DNA from: Microbacterium paulum
GTDB lineage: Bacteria; Actinomycetota; Actinomycetes; Actinomycetales; Microbacteriaceae
Direction of reading: 5' to 3'
NCBI RefSeq assembly: GCF_015707995.1
Contig: NZ_JAAGRY010000029.1
Span: 1-36,870 of the forward strand
DNA: 36,870 nucleotides
This document shows positions 15,628 to 25,410 of the stretch, piece by piece. Position numbers and translations under genes: made by a program. Each line of letters starts with the position of its first letter. Positions within the stretch are counted from its first letter, which is position 1. The notes under the pieces were generated by a model, which saw only the letters and a program-made list of their open reading frames with translations, was not told the DNA's origin and ran no database searches.

Positions 15628-16544
15628 GCGCCTTCTCCTGTCAGCAGAGCGGCGGCTGCCGCGAGGTCGTCGGGGGTTTTCACCGCGACGGTGGGCACAC
15701 CCCGCAGGGCGCGCTTGGCGAGGCCGACGAGCGTGCCGGCCGGAGCGAGTTCGATGATGCCCGTCACCTCGTGGGCGGCGAACGATTCCATGCTGAGGTC
15801 CCAGCGCACGGGCGAGGCTACCTGCGCGACGAGCAGGTCGAGCGCCCGGCGGCCCGAGGCGACCGGCTCGCCGTCGCTGTTCGACCAGAGGGCGAGAGCG
15901 GGGTCGGATGCCTCGACGCCCGCCGCGGCGGCGCGCAGGCTGTCTACGGCGGGCGCCATGAACCGGGTGTGGAAGGCGCCCGCGACCTGGAGCGGGATCA
16001 CGCGGGTGCCCGCGACCGGGCTCTCGGCGAGAGCGGCGAGAGCGTCGAGCGTGCCGGCGGCGACGATCTGACCGGCGCCGTTGTGGTTCGCGGGGGTGAG
16101 GTCGAGCTCGGCGAGGCGCGCCAGCACGGCGTCGCGGTCGCCGCCGATGATCGCGCTCATGCCGGTCTGTGCGGCGGCGGCCGCCTCGGCCATCGCGCGT
16201 CCGCGGAGCCCCACGAGGCGCATGCCGTCGTCATCGCTCAGCACGCCCGCCGCGACGAGCGCGGCGATCTCGCCGACGGAGTGACCGGCGACGCCGTCGG
16301 GTTCGGCGCCCGCGGCATCCGTCAGCGCCGCATACGACACGAGGCTCGCGGCGACGATCAGCGGCTGGGCGACCTGGGTGTCGCGGATCTGGTCCGCATC
16401 CCACTCGGTGCCCGCTGCGATGAGGTCGACGCCGCTGTCGGCGGAGTACCGCTCGAGGCGTTCGCGAACGCCGGGAACGGCGAGCCACGGTTCGAGGAAC
16501 CCGGGGGTCTGTGCGCCCTGCCCAGGGAAGACGGTGATGATCAC
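15624..16544 (-). CDS. fabD: Malonyl-CoA:ACP transacylase
   Basis: 306 residues from GTG 16544, with AGGA 7 nt upstream. The N-terminal VFPGQGAQ and nucleophile Ser89 in AGHSVGEIAAL are diagnostic; the catalytic His lies in AGAFHTRFM. It loads malonyl groups onto the carrier protein. It is the first gene of the fab operon, 120 bp after the fasR-like gene. That gap carries a dyad at 16610-16626. Confidence 0.96.
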   Translation of the reverse strand: MIITVFPGQGAQTPGFLEPWLAVPGVRERLERYSADSGVDLIAAGTEWDADQIRDTQVAQPLIVAASLVSYAALTDAAGAEPDGVAGHSVGEIAALVAAGVLSDDDGMRLVGLRGRAMAEAAAAAQTGMSAIIGGDRDAVLARLAELDLTPANHNGAGQIVAAGTLDALAALAESPVAGTRVIPLQVAGAFHTRFMAPAVDSLRAAAAGVEASDPALALWSNSDGEPVASGRRALDLLVAQVASPVRWDLSMESFAAHEVTGIIELAPAGTLVGLAKRALRGVPTVAVKTPDDLAAAAALLTGEGA

Positions 16545-16609
16545 TGCTCTATCCTGCCAAGATCTGTCGAGAACTGCTGGGGGTCATGTCACAAGAAACG
16601 CCGGATGCC

Positions 16610-16626
16610 TTGTGCGTAATGCACAA
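16610..16626. promoter_or_regulatory. Candidate operator in the fasR-fabD gap
   Basis: TTGTGC-N5-GCACAA is a perfect 6-5-6 inverted repeat, 66 bp before the fabD start. On the minus strand a further TTGTG half-site (TTGTGAC) lies closer to fabD, at about 16586-16592. It is the natural candidate site for the adjacent regulator. Confidence 0.5.
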
Positions 16627-16664
16627 CATACTCCGAAGCGCCCGCGCGCGATCAGGGCGCCTGA

Positions 16665-17876
16665 TCAGGAGGAGCGGCGCATGCCCGAGCGGCGGCGGGT
16701 CACTTCGGTGCCGATCGAGCCGATGATGAGCGCCGTCTGCAGGATGAGGGCTTCGCGCGGCCCCGTGGCATCCCACCCGATCACGTCCGAGACGCGCTTG
16801 AGGCGGTAGCGTACGGTGTTCGGGTGCACGAACAGCTCGCGCGCGGTCGCCTCGAGCGACCGGCCGTTGTCGAGGTAGCTCCAGAGCGTCGTCACGAGGT
16901 CGGAGGAATGCGCCTGCAGGGGGCGATAGATCCGCTCGACGAGCGTCGCCTTGGCCGCTGTGTCGCCCGCGAGCGCCCGCTCGGGCAGCAGGTCGTCGGC
17001 CTCGACGGGGCGCGGGGCTCCGCGCCATGCTCCCGCGACGGCGAAACCGGCGAGCGCCGCACGGGCGCTCTGGCCGGCGTCGACGAGGGCCGGCACGGTC
17101 GGGCCGAGCACAAGATGCCCGGTGCCGAAACCGGGCTCGAGCCGCGTCGCGATCTCGGAGAACGACAGTTCGGAGCGCGGTTCTTCGCCCGCCGGCGCAT
17201 CGGCGCGACCGATGACGAGCACGAGCCGCGACCCCTGCACGCCGATCAGTACGTCGACGCCCATCTTGCGCGCCATGCGGCGCAGCTGGTCGACGTCGAA
17301 CTGCGGGGGAGTCGTGCCCACGAGCACCGCGACCTCGCCGTGGCCGTGCCAGCCGAGCGCGGCGATCCGGCTCGGCAGCTCTTCGTCGGCCTCACCGGTC
17401 AGGATCGAGTCGACGACGAGGGCCTCGAGCCGGGCATCCCACAGTCCGCGGGCCTCAGCCGCCCGGGCGTAGACGTCGGCCGACGCGAACGCCACCTCGC
17501 GGGAGAAGAGCAGAATGCTCTCGCGCAGGTCTTCGGCCCGCCCCGCGACGCGCTCCTCGGTGACAGCCACCGTCACGCGGATGAGCTGCAGCGTCTGGGT
17601 CAGGCTGACGCTGCGCAGCAGCTCACGCGGGGCGGCGGCGAAGATGTCGGCCGCGATCCACGGTGTCGACCCCGGATCTTCGTACCACTGGATGAACGAG
17701 GCGATGCCCGCCTGCGCCACGAGTCCCACGGCCGACCGGCGCGCCGGCGGCATGTCGGCGTACCACGGCAGCGACTCTTCGAGCCGTTTGATCGTGGCCG
17801 TCGCCAGGTCGCCGGAGATCCGCCGCAGCCACGCGAGGGTCTCCGCCTTCTCCTGGGGGGTGGGGCGGGCGGGCAT
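16665..17876 (-). CDS. fasR: PucR/CdaR-type regulator of fatty acid synthesis (FasR-like)
   Basis: 403 residues from ATG 17876. The C-terminal 60 residues hold a PucR-type helix-turn-helix (TARELFVHPNTVRYRLKRV). The long middle part has the GGDEF-like fold typical of this group (VEALVVDSILTG region, then HGHGEVAVLVG). In Streptomyces the FasR protein of this architecture lies directly before fabD-fabH-acpP-fabF and activates it; the same gene order is seen here, which is the main reason for the name. It starts 8 nt after the aceE stop, so it may also be made from the aceE transcript, tying its level to pyruvate dehydrogenase expression. Confidence 0.82.
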   Translation of the reverse strand: MPARPTPQEKAETLAWLRRISGDLATATIKRLEESLPWYADMPPARRSAVGLVAQAGIASFIQWYEDPGSTPWIAADIFAAAPRELLRSVSLTQTLQLIRVTVAVTEERVAGRAEDLRESILLFSREVAFASADVYARAAEARGLWDARLEALVVDSILTGEADEELPSRIAALGWHGHGEVAVLVGTTPPQFDVDQLRRMARKMGVDVLIGVQGSRLVLVIGRADAPAGEEPRSELSFSEIATRLEPGFGTGHLVLGPTVPALVDAGQSARAALAGFAVAGAWRGAPRPVEADDLLPERALAGDTAAKATLVERIYRPLQAHSSDLVTTLWSYLDNGRSLEATARELFVHPNTVRYRLKRVSDVIGWDATGPREALILQTALIIGSIGTEVTRRRSGMRRSS

Positions 17877-17884
17877 CGAGCCGG

Positions 17885-20629
17885 TCAGCTCTCGCCGCCC
17901 GCGTTGCCCGTCGTTCCCGCCGTCACGTCGTACAGGCGGTACTTCTCGATCGCCTGCGCCGACAGCGACCGGTCGACGAGTCCCTCTTCGGCGAGCGCCT
18001 GCAGCGCACGCACCACGATCGACGGTCCGTCGATCTTGAAGAAGCGACGTGCGGCGGCGCGCGTGTCGGAGAACCCGAAGCCGTCGGCTCCGAGGCTCAC
18101 GAAGCGGTTCGGCACCCATTCGCGGATCTGGTCCTGCACGGCGCGCATGTAGTCGCTGACCGCGATGACCGGGCCCTGAGCGCCCCGCAGCTTCTCGGTG
18201 AGGTACGCGGTGCGCGGCTCGTCGAGCGGGTGCAGGAAGTTGTGCTCGTCGGCGGCGAGGCCGTCGCGGCGCAGTTCCGTCCAGCTCGTGACCGACCAGA
18301 CGTCGGCCGCGATGCCCCAGTCGTCGCGCAGCAGCTGCTGCGCCTCGAGGACCCACGGCACGCCGACGCCCGAACCGAGCAGCTGCACGCGGTGGCCCTC
18401 GCTCTGGCCGTCGTTGAACCCGCCCTCGGAGACGCGGTGGATGCCGCGGACGATCCCCTCGGCATCCACGCCCTCCGGCTCGGCCGGCTGCACGATCGGC
18501 TCGTTGTAGAGGGTGATGTAGTACATGACGTTCGGGTCGGGGTGGTTGCCGCCGTACATGCGGTCGAGGCCCGAGCGCACGATGTGCGCGATCTCGTACC
18601 CGTAGGCGGGGTCGTACGACACCGTCGCCGGGTTCGTGGATGCCAGCAGGTGCGAGTGGCCGTCGGCGTGCTGCAGGCCTTCACCGGTCAGCGTCGTGCG
18701 CCCGGCGGTCGCGCCCATGATGAAGCCGCGTGCCATCTGGTCGCCCGCCGCCCACTGGGCGTCGCCCGTGCGCTGGAACCCGAACATCGAGTAGAAGATG
18801 TACACCGGGATGAGCGGCTCGCCGTGGGTCGAGTACGCGGTGCCCGTGCCGGTGAACGCTGCCAGTGCGCCGGCCTCGTTGATGCCGACGTGCATGATCT
18901 GGCCCTGCGGGCTCTCTTTGTAGGCCAGGAGCAGTTCGCGGTCGACCGAGGTGTAGTTCTGGCCGTTCGGGTTGTAGATCTTCGCCGTCGGGAAGAACGC
19001 GTCGAGGCCGAACGTGCGCGCCTCATCGGGGATGATCGGGACGATCCGGTTGCCGAAGTCCGTCGAGCGCAGCAGGTCTTTCAGCAGACGCACGAATGCC
19101 ATGGTCGTGGCGATCTCCTGCGTGCCCGAGCCCTTCTTCGGCAGCGCGTAGGCGCTGTCGTCGGGAAGGGTGATAGGCACGTGGTGGGTGCGACGCTCGG
19201 GCAGGAAGCCGCCGAGCGAGCGGCGCTTCTCGACCATGTACTGGATCGTCTCGTCCTCGAGGCCCGGGTTGAAGTAGGGCGGCAGGTACGGGTTCTCCTC
19301 GAGCTGCGCGTCCGAGATCGGAATGCGCATCGAGTCGCGGAAGTGCTTGAGGTCCTCGAGCGTCATCTTCTTCATCTGGTGGGTCGCGTTGCGGCCCTCG
19401 AAGTGGTGCCCGAGGCCGTAGCCCTTGATTGTCTTGGCGAGGATGACGGTCGGCTGGCCCTTGTGCTCGACGGCGGCCTTATAGGCGGCGTAGAGCTTCT
19501 GGTAGTCGAGGCCGCCGCGGCGCAGGCCGCCCCAGATGTAGTCGTCGCTCAGGTCTTTGACCATCGCCGCGGTGCGCTCGTCGCGACCGAAGAAGTGGTC
19601 GCGGATGAACTTGCCGTCTTCGGCGCGATAGGTCTGGAAGTCGCCGTCGGGTGTGGTGTTCATCAGGCGCACGAGCGCGCCGTCGACGTCTCGGCGCAGC
19701 AGGTCGTCCCAGCCACGGCCCCAGACGACCTTGATGACGTTCCAACCCGCACCGCGGAAGAACGCCTCGAGCTCCTGGATGATCTTGCCGTTGCCGCGCA
19801 CCGGACCGTCGAGGCGCTGCAGGTTCGCGTTGACGACGAAGGTCAGGTTGTCGAGGCCCTCGTTGGCCGCCACCTGCAGCTGACCGCGCGATTCGACCTC
19901 GTCCATCTCGCCGTCGCCGAGGAAGGCCCACACGTGCGAGTTCGACAGGTCTTTGACACCGCGGTTGGTGAGGTACTTGTTGGTCATCGCCTGATAGATG
20001 GCGTTGATCGGGCCGAGTCCCATCGACACCGTGGGGAACTGCCAGTACTCCGGCATGAGCCGCGGGTGCGGGTAGGACGGGATGCCGAGGGGAGCCTTCG
20101 ACTTCTCCTGGCGGAAGCCGTCGAGCTGCTCCTCGCTGAGGCGCCCTTCGAGGAAGGAGCGCGCGTAGATGCCGGGGGAGGCGTGGCCCTGGATGAAGAT
20201 CTGGTCGCCGCCGGAGGGGTCGTCGAGACCCTTGAAGAAGTGGTTGAAGCCGACTTCGTAGAGCGAGGCCGACGATGCGTAGGTCGAGATGTGGCCGCCC
20301 ACGCCGATGCCCGGGCGCTGCGCGCGGTGCACGGTGATCGCGGCGTTCCAGCGGATCCACCGGCGGTAGCGGCGCTCGAGCTCTTCGTCGCCGGGGAACT
20401 CCGGCTCGTTCTCGGGGGCGATCGTGTTGATGTAGTCGGTGACCGGCACCTGCGGCACGTTCAGCTGCAGCTCGTGCGACTTGTTGAGCAGGCTCAGCAT
20501 GATCTCGCGACCACGGCCGGCGCCCTTGGCGTCGACGAGCTGCTGCAGCGACTCGGCCCACTCGCCGGTCTCTTCGGGGTCGCTGTCCTGCGGGCCCTGC
20601 GAATACGGATCCTGATCGTTGACCGTCAC
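17885..20629 (-). CDS. aceE: Pyruvate dehydrogenase E1 component, homodimeric type
   Basis: 914 residues from GTG 20629, with AAAGGTG just upstream. The length and the thiamine diphosphate motif (GDGEMDE at about residue 237, ending with [10 protein letters not shown]) define the AceE family. [16 protein letters not shown] near the N-terminus and [14 protein letters not shown] transketolase segments further on agree. It decarboxylates pyruvate and passes the acetyl group to the E2 lipoyl domain, giving acetyl-CoA. E2 and E3 are not encoded nearby, which is normal in actinobacteria. Placement before fasR and the fab genes joins acetyl-CoA supply to fatty acid synthesis. Confidence 0.96.
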   Translation of the reverse strand: MTVNDQDPYSQGPQDSDPEETGEWAESLQQLVDAKGAGRGREIMLSLLNKSHELQLNVPQVPVTDYINTIAPENEPEFPGDEELERRYRRWIRWNAAITVHRAQRPGIGVGGHISTYASSASLYEVGFNHFFKGLDDPSGGDQIFIQGHASPGIYARSFLEGRLSEEQLDGFRQEKSKAPLGIPSYPHPRLMPEYWQFPTVSMGLGPINAIYQAMTNKYLTNRGVKDLSNSHVWAFLGDGEMDEVESRGQLQVAANEGLDNLTFVVNANLQRLDGPVRGNGKIIQELEAFFRGAGWNVIKVVWGRGWDDLLRRDVDGALVRLMNTTPDGDFQTYRAEDGKFIRDHFFGRDERTAAMVKDLSDDYIWGGLRRGGLDYQKLYAAYKAAVEHKGQPTVILAKTIKGYGLGHHFEGRNATHQMKKMTLEDLKHFRDSMRIPISDAQLEENPYLPPYFNPGLEDETIQYMVEKRRSLGGFLPERRTHHVPITLPDDSAYALPKKGSGTQEIATTMAFVRLLKDLLRSTDFGNRIVPIIPDEARTFGLDAFFPTAKIYNPNGQNYTSVDRELLLAYKESPQGQIMHVGINEAGALAAFTGTGTAYSTHGEPLIPVYIFYSMFGFQRTGDAQWAAGDQMARGFIMGATAGRTTLTGEGLQHADGHSHLLASTNPATVSYDPAYGYEIAHIVRSGLDRMYGGNHPDPNVMYYITLYNEPIVQPAEPEGVDAEGIVRGIHRVSEGGFNDGQSEGHRVQLLGSGVGVPWVLEAQQLLRDDWGIAADVWSVTSWTELRRDGLAADEHNFLHPLDEPRTAYLTEKLRGAQGPVIAVSDYMRAVQDQIREWVPNRFVSLGADGFGFSDTRAAARRFFKIDGPSIVVRALQALAEEGLVDRSLSAQAIEKYRLYDVTAGTTGNAGGES

Positions 20630-20770
20630 GAGACACCTTTCGTCATCTGGCAGATCATGCCAGGGATGGGGCTGTGGAAGCGTGCGGCTCTTGTATGGCG
20701 ACGACAACGCATCCCGCACAAGCCTAGTCACAATCGCCTCGGGGGCGGGCGCGCGGGGAAGGCGTGGGTG

Positions 20771-20846
20771 TGGTGGGCCCTGCCGGGATCGAACCGACGA
20801 CATCCACGGTGTAAACGTGGCGCTCTACCAGCTGAGCTAAAGGCCC
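20771..20846 (-). tRNA. tRNA-Val (anticodon TAC)
   Basis: On the minus strand, acceptor GGGCCTT pairs with AGGGCCC, the D arm is GCTC/GAGC, the anticodon stem CCACG/CGTGG encloses TTTACAC with anticodon TAC, and the T arm has TTCGATC. The discriminator is A and CCA is encoded at 20773-20771. It lies 13 bp after the stop of the permease gene. Confidence 0.96.
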
Positions 20847-20856
20847 TGACCGCTCC

Positions 20857-20862
20857 AGTCTA
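20857..20862 (-). promoter_or_regulatory. -10 box of tRNA-Val, overlapping a stop codon
   Basis: TAGACT on the minus strand; the TAG is the stop of the amino acid permease. The start would fall about 4-5 nt before the mature tRNA. Confidence 0.55.
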
Positions 20863-22362
20863 CGAGTCGCGCCCGACGACACGCGGCTCGGCCGGGTTGA
20901 GGTACGTGCCGTCGTCTTTGCCGAGGCGCGAGTGGCGGTGCGAGTAGGCGAAGTAGATGACGAGCCCGATCGCGAGCCAGACGAGGAACCGAAGCCACGT
21001 CTCGACCGTCAAGTTGAGCATGAGGTAGGTGCAGATCGCGGCCGACAGGAGCGGTAGGAACGGGCTCCACGGCACGCGGAAGCCGCGCTTGAGGTCAGGG
21101 CGCGTGCGGCGGAGCACGACTACGCCGATCGAGACGAGCACGAACGCCGACAGCGTGCCGATGTTGACCATCTCTTCGAGGATGCCGACGGGGGTGAACC
21201 CCGCGACGACGGCGACGACCACGGTGACGATGATCGAGATGACCCACGGGGTGCGCCGCGTCGGGTGCACCTTGGCGAGCGCGCCGGGCAGCAGGTGGTC
21301 GCGCGCCATCGCGAAGATGATGCGCGTGGCGCCGATCAAGAGCGTCAGCACGACCGTCGTCAGGCCGGCGACGGCGCCGGCCGAGATGACCGTCGCCATC
21401 CAGCCCTGACCGTGATAGGCGAAGGCGTTCGCGAGCGCCGCCGCGGGGTCGAGCTGGTCGTAGCGCACCATGCCGGTCACCACGAAGGCGACGGCGCAGT
21501 AGAGCAGGGTGCAGATCGCGAGCGAGGCGATGATGCCGATGGGCATGTCGCGCTGCGGGTTCTTCGTCTCTTCGGCGGTCGTGGCGACGACGTCGAAGCC
21601 GATGTAGGCGAAGAAGACGAGTGCCGCACCCGCGAAGATGCCGCCGACGCCGAACGCGGTCGGCTCGATGCCGGCGAGGAACTGCAGCAGCGGCTGGGTG
21701 AGCCCGGTCGCGGCCTCTTTCGGGGCCGCATCGGGGATGAACGGCGAGTAGTTGGCGGGGTTGATGAACATGATGCCCGCGACGATCACGAACAGCACGA
21801 TGAACAGCTTCACCCCGACGAGCACGAGGTTCACGCGCATCGATTCACGGATGCCGAGGGTCATGAGCGCCCCGAGCACGAGCACCAGCACGATCGCCAT
21901 CACGTCGACCGTGCCGCCGTAGCCGATCGCGGCGGGGATCGGCGCGCCGAGCTGCGCCATGAGCGCGCCGAGATACGCGCTCCACCCCTGCGCGACGACC
22001 GACGCGCCGAGGAACATCTCGAGGATGAGGTCCCACCCGATGATCCACGCGAATAGCTCGCCGAGCGAGGCGTACGAGAACGTGTAGGCCGATCCCGACA
22101 CGGGCACCGTCGACGCGAACTCGGCGTAGCACATCGCTGCAAGCGCGCAGGCGATCGCCGCGACGACGAAGCTCAAGACGATCGCGGGGCCCGCCACCTC
22201 GTGCGCCGCACGCCCGGTGAGGGTGAAGATGCCGGCGCCGATCACGACGCCGACGCCGAAGATCGTGAGGTCGAGGGCCGAAAGCGACTTCTTCAGCCGG
22301 AACTCGGGCTCTTCGGTGTCGGCGATCGATCGCTCGACCGACTTCGTGCGCATCACGCTCAT
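20860..22362 (-). CDS. APC-superfamily amino acid permease (CAT/YfnA-like)
   Basis: 500 residues from ATG 22362, which has GAGGAGG 6-8 nt upstream; an earlier in-frame ATG lacks such a site. The first helix carries the family motif GVGVVIGAGIFTLTG, and at least twelve hydrophobic segments follow. The short polar N-terminus and DLILEMFLGASVVAQGW in an early loop resemble cationic amino acid transporter-type permeases. It is an inner-membrane secondary transporter; the substrate (basic or branched amino acids are common in the group) is unknown. Divergent from the zinc-ribbon gene. Confidence 0.88.
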   Translation of the reverse strand: MSVMRTKSVERSIADTEEPEFRLKKSLSALDLTIFGVGVVIGAGIFTLTGRAAHEVAGPAIVLSFVVAAIACALAAMCYAEFASTVPVSGSAYTFSYASLGELFAWIIGWDLILEMFLGASVVAQGWSAYLGALMAQLGAPIPAAIGYGGTVDVMAIVLVLVLGALMTLGIRESMRVNLVLVGVKLFIVLFVIVAGIMFINPANYSPFIPDAAPKEAATGLTQPLLQFLAGIEPTAFGVGGIFAGAALVFFAYIGFDVVATTAEETKNPQRDMPIGIIASLAICTLLYCAVAFVVTGMVRYDQLDPAAALANAFAYHGQGWMATVISAGAVAGLTTVVLTLLIGATRIIFAMARDHLLPGALAKVHPTRRTPWVISIIVTVVVAVVAGFTPVGILEEMVNIGTLSAFVLVSIGVVVLRRTRPDLKRGFRVPWSPFLPLLSAAICTYLMLNLTVETWLRFLVWLAIGLVIYFAYSHRHSRLGKDDGTYLNPAEPRVVGRDS

Positions 22363-22466
22363 GAGTCCTCCTCGCGGCGGTGGCCGTCGGGCATCAGATG
22401 CCACATGCTAGCGGCCTCGCTCGGGCGCGGTAAGGGGTGGGAGGGGCCGAGGTCGGGTGGGCGCGG

Positions 22467-22472
22467 TAGGTT
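22467..22472 (+). promoter_or_regulatory. -10 box of the zinc-ribbon gene, leaderless start
   Basis: TAGGTT, 6 nt before GTG 22479. No Shine-Dalgarno-like sequence lies between the box and the start. Confidence 0.55.
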
Positions 22473-22478
22473 GGACGG

Positions 22479-23210
22479 GTGAAAGCCCGCCCCGCCGACC
22501 AGCTCCTCCTGATCGAGGTCGCGAGCCTCGACGCGACCATCCGTTCCGCCGATCATCAGCGTCGCAATCCCGCGCAGACGGCCCGCGTGAACGAACTGCT
22601 CGCGCAGCGTCAGTCCGAGTCGGCCGTGCTGACCGGTCTGCTCGGAGAGCGCGACGACGCCCGCGCCGAGCTCGGCCGGCTCGAATCCGACGTGGCTCTC
22701 GTCGACGCGCGCGCCGCGCGCGACACCGAGCGGCTCGCGTCGACCTCGAACGTGAAAGAGGCGCAGGGGCTCGAGCACGAGCTCGAGTCTCTTGCCAAGC
22801 GCAAGAGCGACCTCGAAGACGCCGAGCTCGTCATCATGGAGCGTCTCGAGACCGCCGACGCCGCGGTCGCCGCGCAAGAGGCCGTGATCGCCGAGATCAA
22901 CGCGGCCGGTGCTCAGGCGAGCAGCGACGGCAAGGCCGCCGTGGCGGCCGCGACCGCCACGTGGGAGGCCGCGACGCGAGACCGCGAGGCCGTCGCCGCG
23001 CGCGTGCCCGACGATCTTCTCGCCGCCTATGACCGCATCGCGGCGCGCGGCGTCGGAGCGGGCCTGCTCCGCCGAAAGGCGTGTGAGGCCTGCCACATGG
23101 TGCTGTCGGGCACCGATCTGCAGACCCTGCGTCAGGCCGCCCCCGACGATGTCGTGATGTGCCCCGAGTGCGGCGCGATCCTCGTGCGCACCGACGAATC
23201 GGGCCTGTGA
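22479..23210 (+). CDS. Coiled-coil protein with C-terminal C4 zinc ribbon
   Basis: 243 residues from GTG 22479. Residues about 10-185 are a charged antiparallel coiled coil (for example LEHELESLAKRKSDLED). The end has two Cys pairs, CEACH near residue 203 and CPECG near residue 228, spaced like a zinc ribbon. This is the actinobacterial zinc-ribbon/CT398-like family, found broadly but without a settled role; proposals include binding to RNA, nucleic acid or secretion parts. The next gene starts 13 nt later, so the two are probably co-transcribed. Confidence 0.85.
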   Translation: MKARPADQLLLIEVASLDATIRSADHQRRNPAQTARVNELLAQRQSESAVLTGLLGERDDARAELGRLESDVALVDARAARDTERLASTSNVKEAQGLEHELESLAKRKSDLEDAELVIMERLETADAAVAAQEAVIAEINAAGAQASSDGKAAVAAATATWEAATRDREAVAARVPDDLLAAYDRIAARGVGAGLLRRKACEACHMVLSGTDLQTLRQAAPDDVVMCPECGAILVRTDESGL

Positions 23211-23223
23211 TCCGACGGCGGCC

Positions 23224-24969
23224 GTGACCGCCGTCGACCCGGTCCGGTGGCGGGTGGTCGGACGCGACGCCGGTGCGGTGGTCGTCGTCGATCTCGCGGT
23301 AGACCTCGTCGAGCAGCGCCGCGCGCGGCTGAGCGAGGCCGACTGGGTGGCCGAGGCATCCACCACGCCCACTGCAGTGCGCTGGGTGTGGAGTGACACG
23401 ACGCGCTGGTACGCCGCACTGCTCGCGGACGGCGTCGAGATCGCTCGCGCCCATGACCTCCGGCTGTGCCACGCGATTGTGCGGGCGAGCACGCTCGTGC
23501 CGGCGAGTGCGTCGGAGGCGCTGCGCGCCGAGGCGCGATGGGATGCCGCGCCGACGGATACCTCGGCGGCCGCGCCCTCGCCGCGCGGGCCGGCGCTGTT
23601 CGACCTCGACGACGGCGAGGCTCTCCCTGTCGGCGTGCCGGACGGTATCGACGACGTGCTCGCGGAGTTCCTTCGTCAGCAGGCGGCGGTGGCCGCCTCG
23701 AACGACCCGGGCCGGCTGCGGCTGCTGCTCGCCGCAGAGTCGGCGGGGGCGCTGCTCGCGGCCGAACTGCACGCGGCCGGTGTGCCGTGGAGCATCGAGG
23801 TGCACGAAGGCATCCTCGAGGCGGCGCTCGGGCCGCGTCCGCCCGCGGGCACCGCGCCGGCGCGCGTGCAAGAGTTCGCGGCCGTCGTCCGCTCGGCGCT
23901 CGGCGACGAGGCGGCGAGTCTCGACTCGCAGCCGAAGCTGCTGCGGAGTCTGCACCGCGCCGGCGTGCTGGCGCGGTCGACGAGCCGGTGGGAGCTGGCC
24001 GAGTACGACCACCCGGTGATCGCACCGCTGCTGGCGTACAAGAAGCTCACGCGGTTGCAGAGCGCGAACGGCTGGGCGTGGCTCGACGAGTGGGCGGGCG
24101 ACGGCCGGTTCCGCCCCGTGTACGTGCCCGGAGGGGTCGTCACCGGGCGGTGGGCGTCGTCGGGTGGGGGAGCGCTGCAACTGCCGCGTCAGCTGCGGCC
24201 CGCGGTGCGCGCCGACCCGGGGTGGACGCTCGTGGTCGCCGACGTCGCACAGCTCGAGCCGCGCGTGCTCGCGGCGATGTCGGGCGACCTCGCCCTCGCC
24301 GAGGCGGCGCGGGGTCGCGACCTCTACGACGGGATCGTCGCCTCTGGGGCGATCTCGACGCGCGCCGACGCGAAGATCGCCATGCTCGGGGCGATGTACG
24401 GCGCGACGACCGGCGAGAGCGGCCGGCTCGTGCCGGCGCTCCGCCGTGCCTACCCGCGCGCGATGGGGCTCGTCGACGCCGCGGCCCGCACGGGCGAGGG
24501 CGGTGGTGCGGTGACGACGTGGCTCGGCCGGTCGAGCGCCCCCGGCGATGCACAGTGGCGCGAGGTGCAGGACCGCGCCGGCGGGCCGGATGCCTCTGAC
24601 GCCGACCGTGCACACGCGCGCCGGTCAGCCGGAGACCGCGGCCGGTTCACCCGCAACTTCATCGTGCAGGGCACCGCGGCCGAGTGGGCGCTCGCCTGGC
24701 TCGCCGACCTCCGCGCCTCACTCGCCGCACTCCCGCCGGTGTCGGACGACGCGCGGGCCGAGGCATCCGGCCCGGTGTTCTCGCAGCGTGCGCACCTGTG
24801 CTTCTTCCTGCACGACGAGATCATCGTGCACACCCCGAAGGAGCAGGCAGAGGCCGTCGCCGAGGCGGTGCGGCAGAGCGCCGCGCGGGCCGCGACGCTG
24901 CTGTTCGGCGGCTTTCCGATCGACTTCCCGCTCGACCTCCGCATCGGCCCCGATGCGGCGAAGAGCTAG
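23224..24969 (+). CDS. Family A DNA polymerase-like protein (3'-5' exonuclease/polymerase type)
   Basis: 581 residues from GTG 23224. The C-terminal half has the polymerase A motifs: TGRWASSGGGALQLPR, motif A as DVAQLEPRVLA (about residue 340; DYSQIELR in Pol I), motif B region KIAMLGAMYGATTG, and motif C LHDEIIVHT with acidic residues at about 531-532. The N-terminal about 230 residues fill the place of the exonuclease domain, but I cannot find a clear DEDD set, so proofreading may be lost. There is no 5' nuclease domain. Similar stand-alone proteins are widespread in actinobacteria beside a full-length polA; the role is unsettled, perhaps repair synthesis. Confidence 0.85.
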   Translation: MTAVDPVRWRVVGRDAGAVVVVDLAVDLVEQRRARLSEADWVAEASTTPTAVRWVWSDTTRWYAALLADGVEIARAHDLRLCHAIVRASTLVPASASEALRAEARWDAAPTDTSAAAPSPRGPALFDLDDGEALPVGVPDGIDDVLAEFLRQQAAVAASNDPGRLRLLLAAESAGALLAAELHAAGVPWSIEVHEGILEAALGPRPPAGTAPARVQEFAAVVRSALGDEAASLDSQPKLLRSLHRAGVLARSTSRWELAEYDHPVIAPLLAYKKLTRLQSANGWAWLDEWAGDGRFRPVYVPGGVVTGRWASSGGGALQLPRQLRPAVRADPGWTLVVADVAQLEPRVLAAMSGDLALAEAARGRDLYDGIVASGAISTRADAKIAMLGAMYGATTGESGRLVPALRRAYPRAMGLVDAAARTGEGGGAVTTWLGRSSAPGDAQWREVQDRAGGPDASDADRAHARRSAGDRGRFTRNFIVQGTAAEWALAWLADLRASLAALPPVSDDARAEASGPVFSQRAHLCFFLHDEIIVHTPKEQAEAVAEAVRQSAARAATLLFGGFPIDFPLDLRIGPDAAKS

Positions 24970-24972
24970 ACT
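24967..24972 (+). promoter_or_regulatory. -10 box of rnpB, overlapping a stop codon
   Basis: TAGACT; its TAG is the stop of the polymerase-like gene. The RNA would start at about 24977-24979, matching the first base of the P1 helix. Confidence 0.6.
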
Positions 24973-24976
24973 GACC

Positions 24977-25356
24977 GGGCGAATGGGTCGGCTGGACGGT
25001 CGCGTGGCGGGGTCACCCGCACCGAGGAACGTCCGGGCTCCGCAGGGCAGGGCGGTGGGTAACACCCACCCGGAGCAATCCGCGAGACAGTGCCACAGAG
25101 AGCAGACCGCCTCTTTTCGAAGAGGTAAGGGTGAAAGGGTGGTGTAAGAGACCACCGGGGTCGTGGTGACACGACCCGCATGGTAAACCTCGCCCGGAGC
25201 AAGGTCAGACAGGGGATGTGGACGCGGCTCGCCGAGTCCCCGGGTAGACCGCTGGAGCGGCACGGCAACGTGTCGCCGAGAGAGATGACCGTCCACGGAT
25301 CACGCCTCGTGCGTGATCCCGGACAGAACCCGGCGTACAGGCCGGCCCATTCGCCC
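24977..25356 (+). ncRNA. rnpB: RNase P RNA, bacterial type A
   Basis: About 380 nt. The conserved core blocks are present: GAGGAACGTCCGGGCTC near the 5' end and GACAGAACCCGGCGTACAGG near the 3' end. The terminal P1 helix closes exactly, GGGCGAATGGG at 24977-24987 with CCCATTCGCCC at 25346-25356. It is the catalytic RNA that trims tRNA 5' leaders, including those of the three tRNAs here. It is followed by a hairpin terminator. Confidence 0.97.
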
Positions 25357-25364
25357 CCTCACCC

Positions 25365-25393
25365 CGTGTCGTCACAGGCGTTGTCACGACACG
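25365..25393. terminator. Hairpin between rnpB and ppgK
   Basis: CGTGTCGT (25365-25372) pairs with ACGACACG (25386-25393); two more pairs form inside after one mismatch. It stands between the converging rnpB and ppgK, so it can serve both. Confidence 0.65.
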
Positions 25394-25410
25394 AGACGCG
25401 CGGGCCCTGC

